This document shows positions 36,764-45,065 of a stretch of 59,304 nucleotides of DNA, one piece after another; the stretch's first letter is position 1; every line of letters starts with the position of its first letter. Under the pieces are notes generated by a model that saw only the letters and a program-made list of their open reading frames with translations, did no database searches and was not told the DNA's origin. The DNA comes from Acidobacteriota bacterium (GTDB taxonomy: Bacteria > Acidobacteriota > Vicinamibacteria > Fen-336), in contig JACQGI010000039.1 in the NCBI GenBank assembly GCA_016199625.1, forward strand, positions 66,379-125,682. The letters run 5' to 3'. The translations under genes were made by a program, and so were the position numbers.

Positions 36764-39700
36764 ATGAAACGTCATCTGACTTGGGCCCTGGCTCTGCTTC
36801 TGGCGAGCTTCGGCCTCGCGACGGCCCAGGAGACCACCACGGGCTCGCTCGCGGCCGAGGTCGTCGATGCCCAGGGCTCGGCCGTTCCCGGCGCGACGGT
36901 GACCCTCACTTCGTCGCAGGGGACGAAGACGTACGTCACCGATTCCAACGGGCGCTTCTACGCGCCCTACCTGACGCCCGGCCGGTACGCCGTGCGCGTC
37001 GAACTCTCGGGCTTCAAGCCCATCGAGCAGAAGAACATCGACGTCCGCCTCGGCCAGCGCCTGAGCCTCACCGGCCTCAAGCTCGAGGTCGGCGGCCTCG
37101 AGGAGGTCGTGGAGGTCATCGGCGCCGCCCCGGTCGTGGACACGTCGACGACGACCGTCGGCGGCGTCCTCGACAGCGACCAGCTCAAGAGGCTGCCGGT
37201 GGGCCGGAACTTCACCGACACCCTCTACCTGATCCCCGGCGTGAGCGACAGCGGCCAGGTCGGCCAGGCCAACCCCTCCGTCGGGGGAGGGAGCGGCCTC
37301 GAGAACAACTACGTCGTCGACGGCGTCAACATCACGAACACCGGCTACGGGGCCATCGGCTCCTACTCCATCGTGTTCGGATCGCTGGGCACCGGCGTGA
37401 CCACGGACTTCATCAAGGAGACCCAGGTCAAGACGGCCGGCTTCGAGGCCGAGTACGGCCAGGCCACGGGCGGCGTCGTGAACGTCGTCACCCAGAGCGG
37501 CGGCAACGACTTCCATGGCAGCGTCTTCGGCTACTTCCGCCCCGAGGCCCTCGAGGGCGACTGGGAGCAGCTCCAGACCGAGAACGGCAGCGTCAACACC
37601 ACCGCCACCGAGACCTCGGACTTCGGCATCACGCTCTCCGGGCCGATCATGAAGAACAAGCTGTTCTTCTTCGGCGCCTTCAACCCGCAGTTCCAGCGCC
37701 GGACACGGATCGCGCCCGAGGGCTTCCCCCTCGAGAGCCTGGGGGAGGTGGACCGGAAGCGGAAGATCTTCGCCTACGCGGCCAAGCTCACCTGGCAGGC
37801 GGGGACGAACCACCGGTTCGACGCCTCGGTCTACGGCGACCCCTCGAAAGGCGACAACGGCCCGCAGCGGACTGCTGCGTTCACCCGGACCAACACGGCG
37901 GGCTTCAGCGAGCTGAAGAAGTACGGCGGCCACAACCAGGTCCTGAAGTACGACGGCGTCCTGACGAACAACTGGCTCGTCGAGGCTTCGGTGGGTCGTG
38001 CCAAGAACACCATCGAGGAGATCCCCTCGGTGAACGAGCCGTCATTCCTCGACACGACCGTGGTGCCCAACGTCCGTACGGGCGGCATCGGATTCTACGA
38101 GGTGGGCAACGACGGCGAGAACATCCAGTACTCGCTCAAGTCCACGAACATCTTCGACCTGGGTGGGAACCACCAGGTGCGCTACGGCGCTCTCTACGAG
38201 GACATCCAGTACGACAACACCATCCAGCGGACCGGGTCACCCATCACGCTGCCCGACGGCACGCGCACGACGACGGGACCGACGGTCACGGTGCTCCCCG
38301 ACCCGGTCTTCGGCAAGATCTTCCGCGTGGTCCGCGCCAACACGAGCAACGTGCGGGCGACGACGCAGAAGTACGTGAGCTTCTTCCTCCAGGACACCTG
38401 GCAGATCAGCAAGAAGCTGACCATCCGCGCGGGCGTGCGGTATGAGCAGCAGGATCTCAGGGGCAACGACGACCCGCCGTCGTGCCGCGAGGGTGACAGC
38501 GTCCCCGGCGCCGGCGACGGTCCCGGCGCGCCGATCCCCTGCAGCTTCAAGTGGGACGGCAACTTCGCTCCGCGCCTCGGGTTCGTGTTCGACCCGAAGG
38601 GCGACGGCAAGGCCAAGATCTTCGCCAACTGGGGCCGCTTCTACGCCAAGATCCCCAACGACCTGGCCGCCCGGGCCCTGGGGTCCGACGCCGGCGTCGC
38701 CCGCGCCGACTACTTCGACGCCGCTCTCACCCAAGCTGTGCCCGAGGGCGTCCTCGCCGCCAACGCCACGCGCCACTACATTCCCGCGGGCACGGGCGCC
38801 GCGCACTTCGACGTGGATGCCAAGTCGACCTACCAGGACGAGTTCCTCGCGGGCTTCGAGTGGGAGGCCATCCGGGGCGTGAACCTCGGCGTCCGCTACA
38901 TCCACCGCAACATGCCGCGGATCCTCGAGGACATCGGCACCGCCCAGTTCGTGCTGTATGACCTGGGCTTCCCCGGCCTCGACAGCGTCGAGTACTTCAT
39001 CACCAACGTGGACGCCCAGAGCCCCGTGCTGCCGAACGACATCGGCGTCCCGCAGGCGAGCTTCGAGGACCCGGTCCACAAGTACGACTCCGTCGAGGTC
39101 TCGGCGACCAAGAGCTTCTCGGACAACTGGTCGCTGATCGCCTCGTACCGCTGGTCGCGCCTGAAGGGCAACTTCGAAGGCTTCTTCCGGAACGACAACG
39201 GCCAGTCCGACCCGGCCATCACGTCGCTCTTCGACTTCCCGACCAACGACCCGAGCTACACGTCGATCGGCGTGCCGCAGTTCGGCTACAGCGGCGACGT
39301 GCGGTTCCTGGGCACCTCGCTCGGCCAGGGGATCCTGCCCAACGACAGGCCGCACCAGCTCAAGCTGTACGGCACGTACTCCTGGAGCAACCTCAACCTC
39401 GGCCTCGGCCTCAACGCCGGCTCGGGCCGTCCGCTCACCCGCTTCGCTGCGAACCCCAACTACGACAGCGACGGCGAGATCCCCGAGCAGCTCCGCGGCT
39501 CGGGCATCGAGACGGCTGGTTTCGGCTTCCGTGAGCGGGTCAACCCGGACATCCGGGTGGACCTGCACGCCGATTACACCATCAAGATCAACGACAACCA
39601 GCGGGTCACGCTGCTCGCCGACGTCTTCAACCTGCTGGATCGCAAGGAGCCGACCGACTACGACCAGAACACCGAGATCGGCTTCCAGGCTCCGAACCCG

Positions 39701-39790
39701 GACTTCGGCTCGCCGAAGGATCCGGGCGGCGTGACGCCGTCGTTCCAGGACCCGCGCGCGGTCCGCATCGGCGCGCGTTTCGAGTGGTAG
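36764..39790 (+). CDS. TonB-dependent receptor, Oar-like
   Basis: A 1008-aa outer-membrane receptor. Order: signal peptide (ALALLLASFGLATAQ), a carboxypeptidase-regulatory-like domain (about 27-110, SLAAEVVDAQGSAVPGATVT), a plug (about 125-235, LDSDQLKRLPVGRNFTDTLY, ATGGVVNVVTQSGGNDFHG) and a beta-barrel ending in a tryptophan (ARFEW). A canonical TonB box is not obvious. The closest named group is the Oar/cirA-like receptors common in acidobacteria. ATG 36764 is used; a TTG three bases upstream is an equal candidate after GAGGAGGTATCAAG. Substrate unknown, probably a peptide or carbohydrate given the neighbouring peptidases. Confidence 0.93.
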   Translation: MKRHLTWALALLLASFGLATAQETTTGSLAAEVVDAQGSAVPGATVTLTSSQGTKTYVTDSNGRFYAPYLTPGRYAVRVELSGFKPIEQKNIDVRLGQRLSLTGLKLEVGGLEEVVEVIGAAPVVDTSTTTVGGVLDSDQLKRLPVGRNFTDTLYLIPGVSDSGQVGQANPSVGGGSGLENNYVVDGVNITNTGYGAIGSYSIVFGSLGTGVTTDFIKETQVKTAGFEAEYGQATGGVVNVVTQSGGNDFHGSVFGYFRPEALEGDWEQLQTENGSVNTTATETSDFGITLSGPIMKNKLFFFGAFNPQFQRRTRIAPEGFPLESLGEVDRKRKIFAYAAKLTWQAGTNHRFDASVYGDPSKGDNGPQRTAAFTRTNTAGFSELKKYGGHNQVLKYDGVLTNNWLVEASVGRAKNTIEEIPSVNEPSFLDTTVVPNVRTGGIGFYEVGNDGENIQYSLKSTNIFDLGGNHQVRYGALYEDIQYDNTIQRTGSPITLPDGTRTTTGPTVTVLPDPVFGKIFRVVRANTSNVRATTQKYVSFFLQDTWQISKKLTIRAGVRYEQQDLRGNDDPPSCREGDSVPGAGDGPGAPIPCSFKWDGNFAPRLGFVFDPKGDGKAKIFANWGRFYAKIPNDLAARALGSDAGVARADYFDAALTQAVPEGVLAANATRHYIPAGTGAAHFDVDAKSTYQDEFLAGFEWEAIRGVNLGVRYIHRNMPRILEDIGTAQFVLYDLGFPGLDSVEYFITNVDAQSPVLPNDIGVPQASFEDPVHKYDSVEVSATKSFSDNWSLIASYRWSRLKGNFEGFFRNDNGQSDPAITSLFDFPTNDPSYTSIGVPQFGYSGDVRFLGTSLGQGILPNDRPHQLKLYGTYSWSNLNLGLGLNAGSGRPLTRFAANPNYDSDGEIPEQLRGSGIETAGFGFRERVNPDIRVDLHADYTIKINDNQRVTLLADVFNLLDRKEPTDYDQNTEIGFQAPNPDFGSPKDPGGVTPSFQDPRAVRIGARFEW

Positions 39791-39816
39791 AGACGGCGTA
39801 GCGTTCCTGACGGACC

Positions 39817-39848
39817 GGGGGGCGGGAGAGATCCCGCCCCCCTTTCTT
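39817..39848 (+). terminator. rho-independent terminator of the receptor gene
   Basis: A perfect 11-bp stem, GGGGGGCGGGA (39817-39827) with TCCCGCCCCCC (39832-39842), has a four-base loop (GAGA) and is followed by TTTCTT. Confidence 0.9.
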
Positions 39849-39914
39849 AGTCTGGGACAGGCCGCCCTCGGTCCTCAGCCCTCAGCAGCAGCCGACGTCC
39901 TTCGCCGCCGGCGT

Positions 39915-39944
39915 TTGACACGGCGGCGCCGCGAGGCGTAGCGT
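39915..39944 (+). promoter_or_regulatory. possible promoter of the second kinase gene
   Basis: TTGACA (39915-39920) and TAGCGT (39939-39944) are 18 bases apart. A second possible -10, TACGCT (39990-39995), lies ten bases before the GTG start and could give a leaderless message; one of the two is likely used. Confidence 0.35.
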
Positions 39945-40005
39945 CCGCCGGAATATCCCCACGCGGAGGAGCCGCCGAGCGGCGCGTGATACGCTGTCCC
40001 CGCGT

Positions 40006-42567
40006 GTGATCCTCACTCCGGGGACGAGGCTGGGGCCCTACGAGATCCTGGCGTTGCTCGGCGCCGGGGCCATGGGTGACGTCTACCGCGCACGGGACAC
40101 GCGTCTGGGACGCGCCGTGGCGTTGAAGATCCTGCGCTTCCCCGAGGCCGTCGAGCGCTTCGCCGTCGAGGCCCGGGCCGCGGGGCTCCTCAACCACCCG
40201 AACATCCTCGCGATCTACGACATCGGCGTCCACGACGAGTGCCCCTACCTCGTCTCGGAGCTGCTCGAAGGGGAGACGCTCCGCGAGCGGCTCCTCCGCG
40301 GCACGCTGCCGCCCGTCAAGGCCCTCGACTTCGCGGCGCAGATCGCCTCAGGCCTGGCGGCCGCCCACGGCAAGGGGATCGTCCACCGCGACCTGAAACC
40401 CAGCAACCTGTTCGTGACCGAGGACGGCCGGATCAAGATCCTCGACTTCGGCCTCGCGAAGCACACCGACGTCGCGGAGGAGCTGGACGACGCCGCGGAG
40501 GCTGCGACTTCGGCCTCGCTCACCGACCCGGGGCACGTGGTCGGGACGGCGGGCTACATGTCGCCGGAGCAGATCCGGGGCGCGGCGGTGGACCACCGAT
40601 CCGACGTCTTCGCCCTCGGCGTGATCCTCTACGAGATGCTGACGGGGCGGCGGGCTTTCCATCGCGAGTCGGCGGTGGAGACCCTCCACGCGACCCTCAA
40701 GGAGGACCCGCCCCCACCGCCGCAGCCGCTGCCGCCCGGCGTCGACGCCCTCCTCCGCGACTGTCTCGAGAAGAGCCCGGACGAGCGCTTCCAATCGGCC
40801 AGGGACGTCGTCCTGTGCATCCGTGCCGTCACGTCCGGGCTGTCGTCCGGAGCGCGGGCCCTGACCGCTGCGGCGCCGGCCCCAGGGCGCCGTCCGTGGC
40901 GCCTCGCTCTGGCTGGAGGGGCTCTGGGCGCGGCGGTCGTGGGCCTCGCCTTCGCGACCCGGACGCCGGCGGGCGGCCCTCCGACGTACCACCAGCTCAC
41001 GTTCCGCCGCGGCTCCGTCCTGTCGGCCCGCTTCGCCCCGGACGGCCGGACCATCGTCTACGGGGCGGCGTGGGAAGGCCAGCCCTCCCGGATCTACTCG
41101 GCCCGTCCCGAGAGCCCCGAGTCGCGGGACCTGGAACTTCCCGATGGGGACATCCTGGCCATTTCCCCGACGGGGGAGATGGCTCTCTCCTTGGGCCGCC
41201 GGTTCGTGGCGGGCTGGGCGACGCGCGGCATCCTGGCCCGGGCACCCCTTGCAGGCGGCGCTCCCCGGGAGCTGCTGGCGAACGTGGAGGCCGCAGACTG
41301 GTCGCCTGACGGCCGCCTGGTCATCGTGAGGGCGGCGGAGGGCCGCTACCGCCTGGAGTTCCCCGTCGGGACCATCCTCCACGAGACCGAGGGCTGGATG
41401 AGCCACGCGCGGATCTCGCCGGAGGGGACCCGTATCGCTTTCGTCGACCATCCCGTCTACGGCGACGACCGGGGATCCGTCTGCGTCATCGGCCCGGACG
41501 GCCGGCGGGTCGTTCTGGCGGACGGCTGGTCGAGTGTGAGCGGCCTCGCGTGGTCCCCGCGCGGGGACGAAGTGTGGTTCACCGCGGCCGAGGTCGGGGC
41601 GACCTGCAGCTTGCGCGCCGTGGACCTCACGGGGCGTCGGCGCCTCGTTGCGACCGTTCCCGGTCGCATGGCGATCGCCGATGTCCATCGGGATGGCCGA
41701 GTCCTGCTCGCCGACGGGCGCTTTCGGCTCCGTCTTGCCCTCGCGGACCAGCGCAGCGGCGGCGAGAAGGACCTCTCCTGGCTCGACGGCTCCCTGCTCA
41801 CGGATCTCTCAGACGACGGGAGGACGGTCCTCTTTGACGAAGAGGTGGGTGGAGCGGCATCGGGCGCCTACTCTATCTACATGCGGCGGACCGATGGTTC
41901 GCCCGCGATCCGGCTCGGCGACGGAACGCTCGCGGCCTTGTCTCCAGATGGCCGTTGGGTGGCGGTGGTGGTGCAGTCCCGGACGCCGGGCCTCGTCCTT
42001 GTCCCGACCGGCCCGGGCGAGGCTCGTACGCTCGATCGAGGCGCGATTGCCTATTACGAAGGCGTGGCTTGGTTCCCCGACGGCGCCCAGGTTCTCTTCG
42101 CAGGCAGCGAAGAGGGGCGTAGCCTGCGGCTCTACGTCCAGGGCGTGGCCGGAGGCCCCCCGAGACCCGTGTCGCCCGAGGGCTTGCGGATCGCGTACGC
42201 TACGCGACCGGTGTCCCCCGACGGACAGGCCGCTGTGGCCGTGGACGGCGCCGGGCGCGCCCTCCTGGTGCCGCTGAACGGGGGCAAGCCGCGGCCCGTC
42301 CCGGGGCTCGAGCCGAACGACATCCCCTTCCGCTGGGGAGGCGACGGGCGGTCGCTCTTCCTCTTCCGCACCGGAGAGATGCCGGCGCGCGCCCAGCGGC
42401 TCGAACTGGCTTCGGGACGACGGGACACCATTGCCGAGATCGCGCCGTTCGATCGCGCGGGCGTCCGGAGCCTCACGACGATACAGGCGACTCCTGACGG
42501 GCGTCGGTTCGCCTACACGTACTCCCAGAGCCTCTCCGAACTCTACCTGGTCGAAGGGCTCCGCTGA
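40006..42567 (+). CDS. Ser/Thr protein kinase with TolB-like propeller
   Basis: An 853-aa protein: a complete Pkn-type kinase domain at 10-270 (G-loop LGAGAMG, K41 in VALKIL, HRDLKPSN with D129, DFG 147-149, MSPEQI), then a single membrane helix at about 300-321 (ALAGGALGAAVVGLAF), then a periplasmic beta-propeller with WSPDGR, ISPEGT, SPDGRWV and FPDGAQV repeats. The layout (cytoplasmic kinase, one helix, outer propeller) suggests signal reception outside the membrane. It starts at GTG 40006. It ends 48 bases from the convergent lysine-rich peptide gene. Confidence 0.94.
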   Translation: MILTPGTRLGPYEILALLGAGAMGDVYRARDTRLGRAVALKILRFPEAVERFAVEARAAGLLNHPNILAIYDIGVHDECPYLVSELLEGETLRERLLRGTLPPVKALDFAAQIASGLAAAHGKGIVHRDLKPSNLFVTEDGRIKILDFGLAKHTDVAEELDDAAEAATSASLTDPGHVVGTAGYMSPEQIRGAAVDHRSDVFALGVILYEMLTGRRAFHRESAVETLHATLKEDPPPPPQPLPPGVDALLRDCLEKSPDERFQSARDVVLCIRAVTSGLSSGARALTAAAPAPGRRPWRLALAGGALGAAVVGLAFATRTPAGGPPTYHQLTFRRGSVLSARFAPDGRTIVYGAAWEGQPSRIYSARPESPESRDLELPDGDILAISPTGEMALSLGRRFVAGWATRGILARAPLAGGAPRELLANVEAADWSPDGRLVIVRAAEGRYRLEFPVGTILHETEGWMSHARISPEGTRIAFVDHPVYGDDRGSVCVIGPDGRRVVLADGWSSVSGLAWSPRGDEVWFTAAEVGATCSLRAVDLTGRRRLVATVPGRMAIADVHRDGRVLLADGRFRLRLALADQRSGGEKDLSWLDGSLLTDLSDDGRTVLFDEEVGGAASGAYSIYMRRTDGSPAIRLGDGTLAALSPDGRWVAVVVQSRTPGLVLVPTGPGEARTLDRGAIAYYEGVAWFPDGAQVLFAGSEEGRSLRLYVQGVAGGPPRPVSPEGLRIAYATRPVSPDGQAAVAVDGAGRALLVPLNGGKPRPVPGLEPNDIPFRWGGDGRSLFLFRTGEMPARAQRLELASGRRDTIAEIAPFDRAGVRSLTTIQATPDGRRFAYTYSQSLSELYLVEGLR

Positions 42568-42574
42568 GGTGGGA

Positions 42575-42601
42575 GCCGGGGCCCACGACGGCCGCCCCGG
42601 C
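42575..42601. terminator. hairpin between convergent kinase and peptide genes
   Basis: GCCGGGGC (42575-42582) pairs with GCCCCGGC (42594-42601) around an 11-base loop. It lies between the kinase stop and the stop of the lysine-rich ORF at 42616, so it could end both transcripts. No T run is present. Confidence 0.45.
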
Positions 42602-42615
42602 CCCCGCGGGGCGCG

Positions 42616-42699
42616 CTAGCCTCCCCTGACCATCCCCTTCTTGGTCTTCTTCGGCTTGGCCGGCTTCTTCTTCTTCGCTGTCTTCTTCTTCGGAGCCAT
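42616..42699 (-). CDS. tiny lysine-rich peptide, candidate RiPP precursor 1
   Basis: A 27-aa ORF with 13 lysines, core PKKKTAKKKKP, then AKPKKTKKG and an end MVRGG. It has a strong ribosome binding site (GAGGAGGGCTG just before ATG) and starts 36 bases after the stop of a B12/radical-SAM maturase on the same strand. The second maturase is followed by a similar ORF (MPKKKTKKKKPTGVKS). It is too short for standard gene callers. No cysteine or aromatic residue is present, so lysine, threonine, proline or valine would be the sites of C-methylation. That it is expressed and modified is inference; it could instead be a short basic leader peptide. Confidence 0.6.
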   Translation of the reverse strand: MAPKKKTAKKKKPAKPKKTKKGMVRGG

Positions 42700-42735
42700 C
42701 AGCCCTCCTCGTTCAATCCCGCCCTCGGGGACGGG

Positions 42736-44832
42736 TCATCGTACGACAAGCTCGCCACGCGCGTTCCAGGAGAAGTGCGCCGGAGTGAGGGACCGTGGCC
42801 GCGGTCGCTTGGGGCTTCGCGCCGCCCTGCGGCTGCGCTTCCCGGAGCTGCGCCGCGGCCGGTCTCCGTTGACGGGCACGATCCATCCTTTGCCGTTGCG
42901 CCGACCCAGCCCCCTGAGCGTCTGATAGAAACGCTGGACGACTCCGGCCGGTGGTGTGTACTCCCCGAGGGGCACCGCAAGGGCCAGATAGCGCGGGCCG
43001 TCGTGAACGGCGAGCCCGCGCTCGGCCAGCGCCGCCATCCGGGCGGCGACCTCCGACGGATCGGGGACGGGAGTGAAGCCCATTCGCGCCACGGCTTCGG
43101 TCAGCCGCGGCACGTCCGATGCCGTGTCGCAGGCGATGTAGAGAACCCTATCGAGGCCCTCGAGGACTGCGAGGCGATCACGCTGGCCGGGCCGCAAGTC
43201 CCACAAGAGCAGGCGTCCGTCCACGTCCACCGAGAAGAGGTCGCTCCTCCCAGCCGACCGCTGCCACGAGCGCAGGCGCGCGAGAACGGGCTGCGCGTAG
43301 GCCTCCACGTCCCGCGGCTGCCGATAGCGAAACGAGAAGTAACACGCGAGGTTGGCGACCGAATCCTCGGACAGCGGGTAGACGTGGCGGTAGGCGGGCA
43401 ACGGACGGACGTCGGCGAAGCCCAGGCGTTCCGCGTCGAAGAAGTTGGGACTGAAACGGTCGAGGCGAACGTCGGCAAGGCCCACCGGCGCGGGCAGGTG
43501 CGTGAGCAGAGGCGCCAGGCGCGCCATCCGGTCGTACTCATCGGCCGGCTCGTCGGGAAAGCCCCAGAGGAAGTTCCAGTGGGGTCTGACGCCCAGCTCC
43601 TTGCACCACTTGAGGAGCTGGACGTTTTGCAGGGCACTGACCCCCTTCCTCATGAGGCGCAGGACCGCGTCGCTGAAGCTCTCGATGCCCGGCTGGATGT
43701 CGCGAATCCCGGCCTCGCGCAGCATCCGGACCTGCTCCTTGCGAAGGTTGGCCTTGGTCTCGTAGAAGAGAGAGAGCCCCAGCCGTCGCTGGGCGAGGGC
43801 CGGGACGAAGTCCTTGAAGTACCCCATCTCCAGGATGTTGTCCACGACCTGGACGTCACATCCCGGATGTCGCGCGGTCAGGTGAAGGAGCTCGTCCAGG
43901 GCCCGCTTGGAGGACTTGCTCCTGTAGGACATGGTCGCGCCGTTCAGGCCGCAGAACGTGCAATGCGAGCGCTCGCCCCACCAGCAGCCCCGCGACGTCT
44001 CGAAGAGGACGCTCGGTTGCCACTCGCCAGCGAAGCGTGTCCCCGCGAACTGCTCGAAGTAGTCCGAGTAATCGGGATAAGGGAGGGCGTCCAGGTCGCG
44101 GACGACGGGGGGGGCGGGGAAGCTGCTGGTTCGGAACTCCGCCTCGACGGTCTCCAGCGTGCGGACACCGGGAAGGCCGCGCACATCGCTGCCGGCGAGC
44201 ACCCGGCGGGCCAGCTCGGAGAAGACGAGGTCGGCTTCTCCCGAGACCACGGCGTCCACGAACGGGAACTGCCGCACGGTCTCGGCCCCCATCACGTCCT
44301 CGCAGTTGGCGCCGCCCATGACGACGAAGGTCCCGGGGCTCGCTTCCTTGATCCGCTTCGCCAGGGCGAGGGAGGCCACGTGCTGCTGGAAGACGCTGGT
44401 GAAGCCGACGATCCGCGGCCGCTCGCGAAGGACCTCCTGGAGGCAGTCCTCCATGAATCCCTCGGTCCATTCACGCACGCGCAGGATCCTCTGCACGAGG
44501 GACTCGGGGACCGGCCGCGAAGCCCGGGCCGAGGGTGGGGCGCCCTTCTTTCGAAGACACTCGTCGAGGTAGGCCGTCACGTCGTCGTGCTGCCGGCCGA
44601 AGAGCGAGCGGGAGAAGAGCCACTCACCCGCGAGATCGCGGATCGAGGTGCGCCCCTCGGCCGCCACGTCCGAATAGAAGGCCTCGCCCGTGCGCTGTGC
44701 GAACGTCAGCGTGAAATAGCGGATCCGGACCGAGACGCCGAGAGACTCGAGGGACGGCTTGAGGAGGCTCAGGCCCAGCGAGGGCCAGAGCAGCGGGCCG
44801 AACGGCATGGACACCAGGAGGACGTCTGCCAC
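42736..44832 (-). CDS. B12-binding radical SAM RiPP maturase, C-methyltransferase type (paralog 1)
   Basis: A 698-aa member of the RiPP-maturation radical SAM C-methyltransferase family (TIGR03975-like). The N-terminal cobalamin-binding-like part holds IVGFTSVFQQHVASLALAKR and VVMGGANCEDVMGAETVRQF. The radical SAM cluster has the spacing CX7CX2C (C283, C291, C294 in SRGCWWGERSHCTFCGLNG), which is characteristic of this family. A C-terminal domain follows (VIPV..., HFSWNARGELVVR). It starts at GTG 44832 after GGAGGTGGCTGG. Related enzymes install methyl groups on unactivated carbons of ribosomal peptides. The lysine-rich ORF after it is the likely substrate. Confidence 0.9.
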   Translation of the reverse strand: MADVLLVSMPFGPLLWPSLGLSLLKPSLESLGVSVRIRYFTLTFAQRTGEAFYSDVAAEGRTSIRDLAGEWLFSRSLFGRQHDDVTAYLDECLRKKGAPPSARASRPVPESLVQRILRVREWTEGFMEDCLQEVLRERPRIVGFTSVFQQHVASLALAKRIKEASPGTFVVMGGANCEDVMGAETVRQFPFVDAVVSGEADLVFSELARRVLAGSDVRGLPGVRTLETVEAEFRTSSFPAPPVVRDLDALPYPDYSDYFEQFAGTRFAGEWQPSVLFETSRGCWWGERSHCTFCGLNGATMSYRSKSSKRALDELLHLTARHPGCDVQVVDNILEMGYFKDFVPALAQRRLGLSLFYETKANLRKEQVRMLREAGIRDIQPGIESFSDAVLRLMRKGVSALQNVQLLKWCKELGVRPHWNFLWGFPDEPADEYDRMARLAPLLTHLPAPVGLADVRLDRFSPNFFDAERLGFADVRPLPAYRHVYPLSEDSVANLACYFSFRYRQPRDVEAYAQPVLARLRSWQRSAGRSDLFSVDVDGRLLLWDLRPGQRDRLAVLEGLDRVLYIACDTASDVPRLTEAVARMGFTPVPDPSEVAARMAALAERGLAVHDGPRYLALAVPLGEYTPPAGVVQRFYQTLRGLGRRNGKGWIVPVNGDRPRRSSGKRSRRAARSPKRPRPRSLTPAHFSWNARGELVVR

Positions 44833-44931
44833 CCAGCCACCTCCACGCGTGGCGCGATTCTACAGGAAGCGGCTCATCCTGGATCGGGATTCTGCACGGG
44901 AATGGGTCGAACCGACGTCCGGGTGAGCAGA

Positions 44932-44986
44932 GGGGACCGGGACGTTTGGGGTCCCGGTCCCCACAATGGCGCGCCCCTCGGCGCGC
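44932..44986 (-). promoter_or_regulatory. two stacked hairpins between the cassettes
   Basis: Downstream of the 16-aa ORF on the minus strand come two perfect stems: GCGCGCC/GGCGCGC (44969-44986, loop CCTC) and GGGGACCGGGAC/GTCCCGGTCCCC (44932-44962, 12 bp, seven-base loop). Neither is followed by a T run. They may end or stabilise the upstream cassette's transcript and lower read-through into the second maturase. Confidence 0.5.
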
Positions 44987-44991
44987 GTCGA

Positions 44992-45042
44992 TCAGCTCTT
45001 GACGCCTGTGGGCTTCTTCTTCTTCGTCTTCTTCTTGGGCAT
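44992..45042 (-). CDS. tiny lysine-rich peptide, candidate RiPP precursor 2
   Basis: A 16-aa ORF, MPKKKTKKKKPTGVKS, preceded by AAGGAGGGGCGA, a near-perfect ribosome binding site, and starting 23 bases after the stop of the upstream radical-SAM maturase. It shares the PKKKT-KKKKP core with the 27-aa ORF behind the paralogous maturase. The frame is open further upstream into the maturase gene, but that part is a shadow. It has no signal sequence and no conventional leader/core organisation, so if it is a precursor it is unusually short. Confidence 0.6.
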   Translation of the reverse strand: MPKKKTKKKKPTGVKS

Positions 45043-45065
45043 TCGCCCCTCCTTTCCGTCCGTGG

